A stretch of 64,000 bases of DNA from Streptomyces mobaraensis NBRC 13819 = DSM 40847 (GTDB taxonomy: Bacteria; Actinomycetota; Actinomycetes; Streptomycetales; Streptomycetaceae): the NCBI RefSeq assembly GCF_017916255.1, contig NZ_CP072827.1:5667501-5731500 (forward strand). Reading direction: 5' to 3'. Below the pieces are notes generated by a model. That model ran no database searches. It was not told the origin of the DNA and worked only from the letters and a program-made list of their open reading frames with translations. This document shows, in pieces, positions 52,221 through 60,139 of this stretch; positions within the stretch are counted from its first letter, which is position 1; each line of letters starts with the position of its first letter. The translations under genes and the position numbers were made by a program.

Positions 52221-53144
52221 ATGGACCTGCGCATTTTCACCGAGCCCCAGCAGGGGGCGAGCTACGACACCCTCCTCACCGTCGCCAAGGCCACCGAAGA
52301 CCTCGGCTTCGACGCCTTCTTCCGATCCGACCACTATTTGGCCATGGGTTCCTCCGACGGCCTGCCCGGGCCCACCGACGCCTGGATCACCCTGGCCGGG
52401 CTGGCCCGGGAGACCAGGCGGATCCGGCTCGGGACGCTCATGACCGCGGGCACCTTCCGGCTGCCGGGCGTGCTGGCCATCCAGGTGGCGCAGGTGGACC
52501 GGATGTCGGGCGGCCGCGTCGAGCTGGGTCTGGGCGCGGGCTGGTACGAGGCGGAGCACACGGCGTACGGCATCCCCTTCCCCAAGGAGAAGTTCGGGCG
52601 CCTGGAGGAACAGCTGGCGATCGTCACGGGACTGTGGGAAACGGAGGTGGGCGCGACGTTCGATTTCGAGGGTAAATACTACCGGCTGGCCGACTCGCCG
52701 GCCCTGCCCAAGCCCGCACAGCCCAAGGTGCCGGTGCTGATCGGCGGCCTGGGGGCGTCCCGGACGCCGCGGCTCGCCGCCCGCTACGCCGACGAGTTCA
52801 ACGTCCCCTTCGCGTCCGTGGCGGACAGCGAGCGGCAGTTCGGCCGGGTGCGGGCGGCCGCCGAGGAGGCGGGACGCAAGCCGGACGACCTGGTGTACTC
52901 CAACGCCCTGGTGGTGTGCGTGGGCAAGGACGACGCCGAGGTGGCGCGGCGGGCGGCGGCCATCGGGCGGGAGGTCGAGGAGCTCAAGGCCAATGGTCTG
53001 GCGGGCTCGCCGGCCGAGGTGGTCGACAAGATCGGCCGGTACGCGGAGATCGGGGCGTCCCGGGTCTACCTCCAGATCCTGGACCTGGACGACCTCGACC
53101 ACCTGGAACTGATCTCCGCCGAGGTCCAGGCACAGCTGGGCTGA
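52221..53144 (+). CDS. LLM-class F420-dependent oxidoreductase
   Basis: A 307-residue luciferase-like TIM-barrel enzyme. Segments FDAFFRSDHYL, RRIRLGTLMTAGTFRLPGVLAIQVAQVDRMSGGRVELGLGAGWYEAEH and VPVLIGGLGASRTPRLAARYADEFN are typical of the F420-dependent subclass. The substrate is unknown. ATG at 52221 (MDLRIFTEP) fits relatives; an in-frame ATG three codons earlier at 52212 has a slightly better ribosome site. A mmuM-like gene follows 57 bases later on the same strand. Confidence 0.9.
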   Translation: MDLRIFTEPQQGASYDTLLTVAKATEDLGFDAFFRSDHYLAMGSSDGLPGPTDAWITLAGLARETRRIRLGTLMTAGTFRLPGVLAIQVAQVDRMSGGRVELGLGAGWYEAEHTAYGIPFPKEKFGRLEEQLAIVTGLWETEVGATFDFEGKYYRLADSPALPKPAQPKVPVLIGGLGASRTPRLAARYADEFNVPFASVADSERQFGRVRAAAEEAGRKPDDLVYSNALVVCVGKDDAEVARRAAAIGREVEELKANGLAGSPAEVVDKIGRYAEIGASRVYLQILDLDDLDHLELISAEVQAQLG

Positions 53145-53201
53145 GAACGGAACGGAAGGGAGGAACCCCGGAAGCGCCCGGGAAGCAAGGACCCAATCGC
53201 G

Positions 53202-54113
53202 ATGACCCCACCCCGTACACCGCTCGCCACCGCGCTCGCACGCGAGCCGCTCGTTCTCGACGGCGGGCTGTCCAACCAACTGCAGGCACAGGGCTGCGAC
53301 CTGTCCGACGCGCTCTGGTCGGCCCGGCTGCTGGCGGACGGGCCGGAGCAGATCGAGCGGGCGCACGCGGCCTATGTACGGGCGGGGGCGCGGGTGCTCA
53401 TCACCGCCGGCTACCAGGCCACCTTCGAAGGGTTCGCCCGGCGGGGCGTCGGCCGGGAGGAGACGGCCGGGCTGCTGCGGCGCAGCGTCGCGCTGGCGCG
53501 GCGGGCGGCGGCCGAAGGGGAGCGGGAGGTGTGGGTCGCCGCGTCCGTCGGCCCGTACGGGGCGATGCTCGCGGACGGCAGTGAGTACCGGGGGCGGTAC
53601 GGGCTGGGGGTGGCGGAGCTGGAGCGCTTCCACCGGCCGCGGATCGAGGTGCTGGCCGAGGCCGGGCCGGACGTCCTGGCGCTGGAGACGGTGCCGGACG
53701 CCGACGAGGGGCGGGCGCTGCTGCGGGCCGTGCGCGGGTGCGGGGTGCCGGTCTGGCTGTCGTACAGCTGCGCCGGCGGACGGACCCGGGCCGGGCAGCC
53801 GCTGGCGGAGGCGTTCGCGCTCGCCGCGGGGAACGACCAGGTCGTCGCCGTGGGCGTCAACTGCTGTGAACCGGGCGAGGTGGAGGACGCCGTGCGGGTC
53901 GCGGCACGAGTGACCGGCAAGCCGGTCGTGGTGTATCCGAACAGCGGGGAGGGATGGGATGACGAGGCACGGCGGTGGCGCGGGCGGCCCGCCTTCGACG
54001 CCGGGCGGGCGGACGCCTGGGTGGCCGCGGGAGCGCGGCTCGTCGGTGGCTGCTGCTGCGTCGGGCCGGAGCGAATCGCGGAGCTGGCCGCCCGGATGGA
54101 GGGGCGGGGCTGA
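53202..54113 (+). CDS. mmuM: Homocysteine S-methyltransferase
   Basis: A 303-residue Zn-dependent methyltransferase that transfers a methyl group from S-methylmethionine (or SAM) to homocysteine to give methionine. It has LVLDGGLSNQLQAQG, an ITAGYQAT segment, a first zinc Cys in VGVNCCEPG and the paired zinc Cys in GGCCCVGP. The length is normal for MmuM. ATG at 53202 follows GCAAGGA. Confidence 0.93.
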   Translation: MTPPRTPLATALAREPLVLDGGLSNQLQAQGCDLSDALWSARLLADGPEQIERAHAAYVRAGARVLITAGYQATFEGFARRGVGREETAGLLRRSVALARRAAAEGEREVWVAASVGPYGAMLADGSEYRGRYGLGVAELERFHRPRIEVLAEAGPDVLALETVPDADEGRALLRAVRGCGVPVWLSYSCAGGRTRAGQPLAEAFALAAGNDQVVAVGVNCCEPGEVEDAVRVAARVTGKPVVVYPNSGEGWDDEARRWRGRPAFDAGRADAWVAAGARLVGGCCCVGPERIAELAARMEGRG

Positions 54114-54170
54114 GGGGCCGCCGACGGGCGGCGGTCGGAAAACGGGTGGGGAAAGAGGCGGACCCGCGGC

Positions 54171-54183
54171 GATACTCGGACGC
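54171..54183 (+). promoter_or_regulatory. -10 box of a leaderless promoter for hen1-pnkp
   Basis: GATACT at 54171-54176 lies seven bases before the hen1 GTG at 54184, with no ribosome site between. The spacing matches the other leaderless starts in this window. Confidence 0.5.
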
Positions 54184-55698
54184 GTGTTCCTCACCATCAG
54201 TACGACCGGCCATGACGACGTTCCCGCGACCGACCTGGGCTTTCTGCTGCACAAGCATCCCACGCGGGCGCAGCGGTTCTCGACCTCCCACGGCACCGCG
54301 CACGTCTTCTACCCGGAGGCGACGGCGGAGCGCTGCACGGTGGCGCTGCTGCTGGAGGTCGACCCCGTGGCGCTGGTACGGCGGGGCGGCGGGAAGGGGC
54401 GCGGCGGCGCGCCCGACGCGGCGCTCGCGCAGTACGTCAACGACCGGCCGTACGCCGCGTCCTCCCTGCTGGCCGTGGCCCTGGGCAGTGTCTTCTCCAG
54501 CGCGATGAAGGGGAAGTGCGCCGCACGACCCGAACTCGTCGAGGAGCGACGGTCGTTGCGGATCGAGCTGCCGGTGGTGCCCGCGCGCGGCGGTGCCGGT
54601 CTGGTGGAGCGCCTCTTCGCGCCGCTGGGCTGGTCGGTGACGGCACGGCCGCTGCCGCTGGACGAGCGGTTCCCGGAGTGGGGTGACTCCCGGTACGTCG
54701 CGCTGCTGCTGGAGGGCGAGCACCTGCTCGCCGACGCGCTGCGGCAGCTCTATGTGCTGCTGCCGGTGCTGGACGACGCCAAGCACTACTGGGTCGCCCC
54801 GGACGAGGTGGACAAGCTGCTCCGCTCCGGCGAGGGATGGCTGGCCGGGCACCCGGAGCGGCGGCTGATCGCCGACCGTTTTCTCGCCCGCCGCCGGTCC
54901 CTCGCCCGGGACGCGCTCGAACGCCTCGCCCTGGCGCGGCTCGCCGAGGCCGAGGGCACGGAGCCGGAGGAGATCGACAACGCCGTGGACGAGACGGTGG
55001 ACACCGAGGAGAAGCCGGTGCCGCTGGCCGTCCGGCGGCGCGAGGCCATCGTCGGAGCCCTGCGCGCCGCCGGTGCCGCCCGGGTGCTCGATCTGGGCTG
55101 CGGACAGGGGCAGTTGGTGGGGGAGTTGCTCAAGGACGCCCGGTTCACCGAGGTCGTGGGCGTCGACGTGTCGGTGCGCGCGCTCCGGGAGGCGTCGCGG
55201 AGGCTGCGCCTGGACCGGATGCACGAGCGGCAGGCCGCGCGGGTGCGCCTCTTCCAGGGTTCGCTCGCCTACACCGACCGGCGCCTGGCCGGTTACGACG
55301 CCGCCGTCCTCAGCGAGGTCGTCGAGCACGTCGACCCGGTGCGGCTGCCGGCGCTGGAGCATGCGGTGTTCGGGGCCGCGCGCCCCGGGACCGTCGTCGT
55401 CACCACCCCGAACGTGGAGTACAACGTCCGCTGGGAGTCCCTGCCCGCCGGGCACGTCCGGCACGCGGACCACCGCTTCGAGTGGACGCGCGAGGAGTTC
55501 CGCGGCTGGGCCGGAGCGGTGGCCGAACGGTACGGCTACCGCGCGGACTTCCACCCCGTGGGCCCCGACGACCCCGAGGTCGGGCCGCCGACCCAGATGG
55601 CGGTCTTCCGGCGCGACACCAACCATGACGTCGGCCCGGGCGGCTCGCCCACCGGCTCTGACCACGACCCGACCCCGAAGGAGGCGAAGGCCGCATGA
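54184..55698 (+). CDS. hen1: Hen1, 3'-terminal RNA ribose 2'-O-methyltransferase
   Basis: A 504-residue bacterial Hen1. The N-terminal domain (about 1-250; VFLTISTTGHDDVPATDLGFLLHKHP, YVNDRPYAASSLLAVALGSVF) is the Pnkp-associated domain. The C-terminal methyltransferase has a SAM loop VLDLGCGQGQLVGELL and metal-binding residues in SEVVEHVDP and ADHRFEW. It methylates the ribose at the 3' end of a broken RNA before Pnkp ligation, making it resistant to re-cleavage. The stop overlaps pnkp (ATGA). A short Asp/Gly-rich tail precedes the stop. Confidence 0.95.
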   Translation: MFLTISTTGHDDVPATDLGFLLHKHPTRAQRFSTSHGTAHVFYPEATAERCTVALLLEVDPVALVRRGGGKGRGGAPDAALAQYVNDRPYAASSLLAVALGSVFSSAMKGKCAARPELVEERRSLRIELPVVPARGGAGLVERLFAPLGWSVTARPLPLDERFPEWGDSRYVALLLEGEHLLADALRQLYVLLPVLDDAKHYWVAPDEVDKLLRSGEGWLAGHPERRLIADRFLARRRSLARDALERLALARLAEAEGTEPEEIDNAVDETVDTEEKPVPLAVRRREAIVGALRAAGAARVLDLGCGQGQLVGELLKDARFTEVVGVDVSVRALREASRRLRLDRMHERQAARVRLFQGSLAYTDRRLAGYDAAVLSEVVEHVDPVRLPALEHAVFGAARPGTVVVTTPNVEYNVRWESLPAGHVRHADHRFEWTREEFRGWAGAVAERYGYRADFHPVGPDDPEVGPPTQMAVFRRDTNHDVGPGGSPTGSDHDPTPKEAKAA

Positions 55699-58418
55699 GC
55701 ACCACCGTCACCCCGCACAGCGCACCGGACGCGGAGGTACGCACCCTCGCCGTGCCCGACCTCTCCCTCGTGGTCCTCGTCGGCGCCACCGGCTCCGGCA
55801 AGTCCACCTTCGCCGCCCGGCACTTCGCGCCCACCGAGACGCTCTCCTCCGACACATGCCGGGGGCTGGTCAGCGACGACACCAACGACCAGGCGGCGAC
55901 CCCGGACGCCTTCGACGTCCTGCACTACATCGCCGGCAAACGGCTCGCCGCCGGGCGGCTCACCGTGGTGGACGCGACCAACGTCCAGCCGGAGGCGCGC
56001 AAGCACCTGGTCCGGCTTGCCCGCGAGCACGACGTGCTGCCCGTCGCCATCGTCCTCGACGTCCCCGAGGAGGTCTGCGCCGCCCGCAACGCCACCCGTC
56101 CGGACCGGGCAGCGCTTCCGCGCCGCGTCATCCAGCGCCACCAGCGCGAACTCCGCCGCTCTCTCCGGCACCTGGAACGCGAGGGGTTCCGCAAGGTGCA
56201 CGTCCTGCGCGGAGCGGGGCAGGTCGAGACCGCCGAGATCGTCCGGGAGCGGCGCTTCAACGACCTGCGCCACCTCACCGGTCCCTTCGACATCATCGGT
56301 GACGTGCACGGCTGCCGCGCCGAGCTGGAGACCCTGCTCACCCGGCTCGGCTACGGCATCGAGCGCGACGACCGGGGCCGGCCCGTGGACGCCGCCCACC
56401 CGGCGGGGCGCACCGCCGTGTTCGTCGGCGACCTGGTCGACCGCGGCCCGGACAGCCCCGGCGTGCTGCGCCTGGCAATGGGCATGGTCGAGGCCGGGCA
56501 CGCCCTGTGCGTCCCCGGCAACCACGAGAACAAGCTCGGCCGCCACCTGTCCGGACGCACCGTCCGGCACACCCACGGCCTGGCGGAGACGATCGAGCAA
56601 CTGGAGCGGGAGGAGCCCGAGTTCCGGGAGCGCGCCCACGCCTTCATCCGGTCGCTGGTCAGCCACTACGTGCTGGACGGCGGGGCGCTCGTGGTCTGCC
56701 ACGCCGGTCTGCCCGAGAAGTACCACGGGCGCACCTCCGGCCGCGTCCGCTCGCACGCGCTGTACGGCGACACGACGGGGGAGACCGACGAGTTCGGCCT
56801 GCCCGTGCGCTACCCGTGGGCCGAGGACTACCGCGGCCGGGCCGCCGTCGTCTACGGCCACACCCCCGTCCCCAGCGCCACGTGGCTCAACAACACCATC
56901 TGCCTCGACACCGGAGCCGTCTTCGGCGGCAAGCTGACCGCGCTGCGCTGGCCCGAGCGCGAGCTGGTGGACGTGCCCGCCGAGCGGGTCTGGTACGAAC
57001 CGACCAGGCCGCTGGCCCAGGACGCGCCCGGCGGCGGCGACGGAAGGCCCCTCGACCTCGCCGACGTCACCGGGCGCCGCGTGGTCGAGACCCGGCACAT
57101 GGGCCGGCTCGCCGTGAAGGAGGAGAACGCCGCGGCGGCACTGGAGGTGATGAGCCGCTTCGCCGTGGATCCCCGCCAACTGCTTTATCTGCCGCCGACG
57201 ATGGCGCCCTGCGCCACCTCGCGTGAGGACGGCTACCTGGAGCACCCGGCCGAGGCGTTCGCGGCCTACCGTGCGGAAGGGGTCCGGCGGGTCGTCTGCC
57301 AGGAGAAGCACATGGGATCGCGGGCGGTGGTCCTGGTCTGCCGCGACGCGGAGACGGCCCACGAGCGGTTCCACACGCCGGAAGGCGTCCCCGGGGCGGT
57401 CGTCACCCGCACCGGCCGGCCGTTCTTCGACGACCAGGAGACCGCGCGGCGGCTGCTGACGCGGGTGGCGCAGAGCGTGGGCGGCGCCGGGCTGTGGCAG
57501 GAGCTGGGCACGGACTGGCTGCTGCTGGACGCCGAGCTGATGCCCTGGTCCCTCAAGGCGGGCGGGCTGCTGCGCAGCCAGTACGCGGCCGTGGGCGCCG
57601 CCTCCCGCGCCGTCTTCCCCGCGGCGCTGGCCGCGCTGGAGAGCGCGGCGGCCCGCGGCGTGGAAGTCGAGGGCCTGCTCGGGCGCCAAAAGGAACGCGC
57701 GGCCGACGCGGCCGCGTTCACGGAGGCGTACGGACGATACTGCTGGCCGGTCGGCGACACCACGCGTGGCTGGCCCGGCGAGCCGTCCCCCGACGAGCTG
57801 CCGCGTCCCGCCGGCACCCGGCGGACGGACGGGCTCGACGGCATACGGCTGGCGCCGTTCCAGATACTCGCCGCCGAGGGCCGGTCCCTCACCCGGCTGC
57901 CGCACGACGAGCAACTGGGCCTCATCGACCGGATGATCGAGGCCGAGGAGATCGGCGCCGCGCTCGGCAACCAGCCCTGCGGCTACCGCCGCCCGTGGGT
58001 CAACCGCGTCCTCGCCCCCACGCGCCGGCTCGTCGTCGACACGGAGGACGAGGCGTCCGTGGCCGCCGGCGTCCGATGGTGGCTGGACCTCACGGCCGAC
58101 GGCGGCGAGGGCATGGTGGTCAAGCCCCTCCAGGCGTACCTCCGCAAGGAGGACGGCGGCCTCGTTCAGCCGGGCGTCAAGTGCCGGGGCCGGGAGTACC
58201 TGCGGATCGTCTACGGCCCCGAGTACACCCGCCCGGACAACCTCGCCCGCCTCCGCAACCGCCACCTCGGCCACAAGCGGTCGCTGGCCCTGCGCGAGTA
58301 CGCGCTGGGCCTCGAGGCCCTGGACCGGCTGGCCGACGGGGAGCCGCTGTGGCGGGTGCACGAGGCGGTGTTCGCGGTGCTGGCCCTGGAGTCGGAGCCG
58401 GTCGATCCGAGGCTGTGA
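55695..58418 (+). CDS. pnkp: Pnkp, polynucleotide kinase-phosphatase-ligase
   Basis: A 907-residue three-domain RNA repair enzyme, slightly longer than the well-studied clostridial one (about 870). The kinase domain has GATGSGKST (30-38). The phosphatase has GDVHGC (202-207), GDLVDRGPDS (245 on) and GNHENK (275 on). The ligase/adenylyltransferase has the nucleotidyl Lys in QEKHMGSRA (K538). It heals and seals broken RNA together with Hen1, for example tRNAs cut by ribotoxins. It is translationally coupled to hen1. It is followed by repeats and hairpins. Confidence 0.95.
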   Translation: MSTTVTPHSAPDAEVRTLAVPDLSLVVLVGATGSGKSTFAARHFAPTETLSSDTCRGLVSDDTNDQAATPDAFDVLHYIAGKRLAAGRLTVVDATNVQPEARKHLVRLAREHDVLPVAIVLDVPEEVCAARNATRPDRAALPRRVIQRHQRELRRSLRHLEREGFRKVHVLRGAGQVETAEIVRERRFNDLRHLTGPFDIIGDVHGCRAELETLLTRLGYGIERDDRGRPVDAAHPAGRTAVFVGDLVDRGPDSPGVLRLAMGMVEAGHALCVPGNHENKLGRHLSGRTVRHTHGLAETIEQLEREEPEFRERAHAFIRSLVSHYVLDGGALVVCHAGLPEKYHGRTSGRVRSHALYGDTTGETDEFGLPVRYPWAEDYRGRAAVVYGHTPVPSATWLNNTICLDTGAVFGGKLTALRWPERELVDVPAERVWYEPTRPLAQDAPGGGDGRPLDLADVTGRRVVETRHMGRLAVKEENAAAALEVMSRFAVDPRQLLYLPPTMAPCATSREDGYLEHPAEAFAAYRAEGVRRVVCQEKHMGSRAVVLVCRDAETAHERFHTPEGVPGAVVTRTGRPFFDDQETARRLLTRVAQSVGGAGLWQELGTDWLLLDAELMPWSLKAGGLLRSQYAAVGAASRAVFPAALAALESAAARGVEVEGLLGRQKERAADAAAFTEAYGRYCWPVGDTTRGWPGEPSPDELPRPAGTRRTDGLDGIRLAPFQILAAEGRSLTRLPHDEQLGLIDRMIEAEEIGAALGNQPCGYRRPWVNRVLAPTRRLVVDTEDEASVAAGVRWWLDLTADGGEGMVVKPLQAYLRKEDGGLVQPGVKCRGREYLRIVYGPEYTRPDNLARLRNRHLGHKRSLALREYALGLEALDRLADGEPLWRVHEAVFAVLALESEPVDPRL

Positions 58419-58566
58419 GGCGACGGGGGTGGGGTGCGGATGGCGGCCGTACGGGCCGTCGGTGTCGCCGGCCGTGCCGGACGGGCGTCCCGGCGGACGG
58501 CCGGCGACACGGATCGGCTCGTCTCGCCGGTGCGCGCTCCCGAGGGGACGTACCGAGGTAGACGTG

Positions 58567-58636
58567 CCGCCAGCCGCCAGCCGCCAGCCGCCAGCCGCCA
58601 GCCGCCAGCCGCCAGCCGCCAGCCGCCAGCCGTCAG
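58567..58636. repeat. 10 x 7-bp tandem repeat downstream of pnkp
   Basis: Nine perfect copies of CCGCCAG (58567-58629) followed by one variant copy, CCGTCAG (58630-58636). It is intergenic. It is the second heptanucleotide array in the window. Confidence 0.95.
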
Positions 58637-58731
58637 CCGCCGGAACGTCCGGATGCGTGTGGTGTGGTGCGGTGCGATCCGGTACCTGGGGGGCGGGGGT
58701 GAGGGCCCCAACCCCGCCCTTTCGCCGTTTC

Positions 58732-58826
58732 CTGGGGCTGCGCCCCAGACCCCGCTTTTCGCGGCTTCGCCGCTCGTCCTCAAACTCCCCCAGAGGGGGG
58801 ACCCCAACGGGCTGAAATCAGCCCGT
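58732..58826. terminator. Three hairpins, REP-like terminator cluster between pnkp and the GlxA-type gene
   Basis: Three perfect stems in series: CTGGGGC/GCCCCAG (58732-58748), GCGGC/GCCGC with loop TTC (58761-58773), and a 9-bp stem ACGGGCTGA with its complement (58807-58826). The last resembles a short palindrome dispersed in many Streptomyces genomes. The 444-base gap holds these and the heptamer array but no gene. Confidence 0.75.
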
Positions 58827-58862
58827 CCGGCACGTTCGGCGGTTTCGCCCGGCGTGGAGGGT

Positions 58863-60068
58863 CTACGCCACCCGCCGGGCCCGGAACGTTCTCCGGTAGT
58901 CGTTCGGCGGGACGCCGACCGCTTTGGTGAAGCGGCGCCGGAGGTTGGCCGCCGTGCCCAGCCCGCAGAGTTCGGCCACGCGGTCCACGGACGCGTCGCT
59001 CGCCTCCAGCAACTCCCGTGCCCGCGCGATGCGCTGGGCCTGGAGCCACTGCATCGGCGTCGTCCCGGTCGCCGCGTGGAAGCGGCGGATGAGGGTGCGG
59101 GGGCTGGTGTGTGCCTGGCGGGCGAGGTCCGCGACGGTCAGGGGTTCGGCCAGTCGTTGCGCGGCCCAGTGGAGGAGGGGCGCCAGGGAGTCGTCGGTCC
59201 GCTCGGACAGCGGCGCCTGGATGAACTGCGCCTGCCCGCCCGGCCGATGGGCCGGCGCGACCAGCCGGCGGGCCACCGCGTTCGCGGCCTCGACGCCGAA
59301 GTCCTGGCGGACGAGGTGCAGGCAGACGTCGATGCTCGCGGTCGCTCCCGCACCGGTGATGACGTCGCCGTGGTCGACGTAGAGCACGGACGGGTCCACC
59401 CGCACCGCCGGGTAGCGCTCGCCGAGCAGCCGCGCGTACCCCCAATGCGTCGTCGCCGTCCGGCCGTCCAGCAGTCCGGTGGCCGCGAGCGTGAACGCGC
59501 CGGAGCACAGGGACACCACCCGCGCGCCCCGCCGGTGCGCCTCGCGCAGGGCGTCCACCAACTCCCTCGGCGGGTCGCCGTACACGTCGGCGGAGGCGGG
59601 GACGAGGACCGTGTCCGCGGTGACGAGGTCGTCGGCGCCGTAGGGGGTCCGCGCGCGGAACCACGAGCGGGCGCGCGCATCGCCCTCCGCCGTGTCGATG
59701 GCGCAGACGCGCAGGTCGTACCAGCCCTCGGGAGCCGTTCGGCGGTTCCACTCGGCACCGTCCGGGCCGCGCGAGTCGCCCGGCCGCGCGGAGCCGGTCG
59801 GGGCGGCGGCACGGCGCGACCGCCCGACGCCCCGGTGATCACCGGCACCCCTTCCGGTGGCGCTGTCCGCGGTGACGACGCCAACGGGCCCGAACGCCTC
59901 TTCCGGGCCGAAGCCGCCACCCCGCCCCAACGCTTCTCCAGGACCGAAGTCGGCGCTCCACCCCAAGGCACCGCCGCTGCCGAAGACGTCGGTCCCGAAC
60001 ACATGGCAGGGAATGGCCAATTCGAAGAAGGGCATGCCGTCAGTGGCTGCCACGGCGATCGAGGGCAT
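58863..60068 (-). CDS. GlxA-family regulator (DJ-1/PfpI domain plus AraC helix-turn-helix) with an 89-residue insertion
   Basis: A 401-residue regulator. The DJ-1/PfpI-like domain begins IAVAATDGMPFFELAIPCHVFG and continues WYDLRVCAID, then VVSLCSGAFTLAATGLLDGRTATTHW with the Cys nucleophile-elbow position. The C-terminal AraC domain (about 300-401) has LTVADLARQAHTSPRTLIRRFHAATGTTP. Between HVFG and WYDLR, about residues 27-115, is a Gly/Arg/Ala-rich low-complexity stretch (59724-59990) where relatives have a short loop. It is divergent from an MFS gene. Confidence 0.88.
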   Translation of the reverse strand: MPSIAVAATDGMPFFELAIPCHVFGTDVFGSGGALGWSADFGPGEALGRGGGFGPEEAFGPVGVVTADSATGRGAGDHRGVGRSRRAAAPTGSARPGDSRGPDGAEWNRRTAPEGWYDLRVCAIDTAEGDARARSWFRARTPYGADDLVTADTVLVPASADVYGDPPRELVDALREAHRRGARVVSLCSGAFTLAATGLLDGRTATTHWGYARLLGERYPAVRVDPSVLYVDHGDVITGAGATASIDVCLHLVRQDFGVEAANAVARRLVAPAHRPGGQAQFIQAPLSERTDDSLAPLLHWAAQRLAEPLTVADLARQAHTSPRTLIRRFHAATGTTPMQWLQAQRIARARELLEASDASVDRVAELCGLGTAANLRRRFTKAVGVPPNDYRRTFRARRVA

Positions 60069-60101
60069 GGCAGTAATGTACCGGGCGTTGTCATTGCTGC
60101 C
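60069..60101. promoter_or_regulatory. Operator-like inverted repeat between the GlxA-type gene and the MFS gene
   Basis: GGCAGTAATG (60069-60078) and CATTGCTGCC (60092-60101) form a 9-of-10 match inverted repeat with 23-bp spacing. It abuts the start codon of the regulator and lies 39 bp from the exporter ATG, so it could control both genes. Confidence 0.55.
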
Positions 60102-60139
60102 ACTCGTGGCCGTGCGTCGATCTCCCGATGCTGGGGTGC

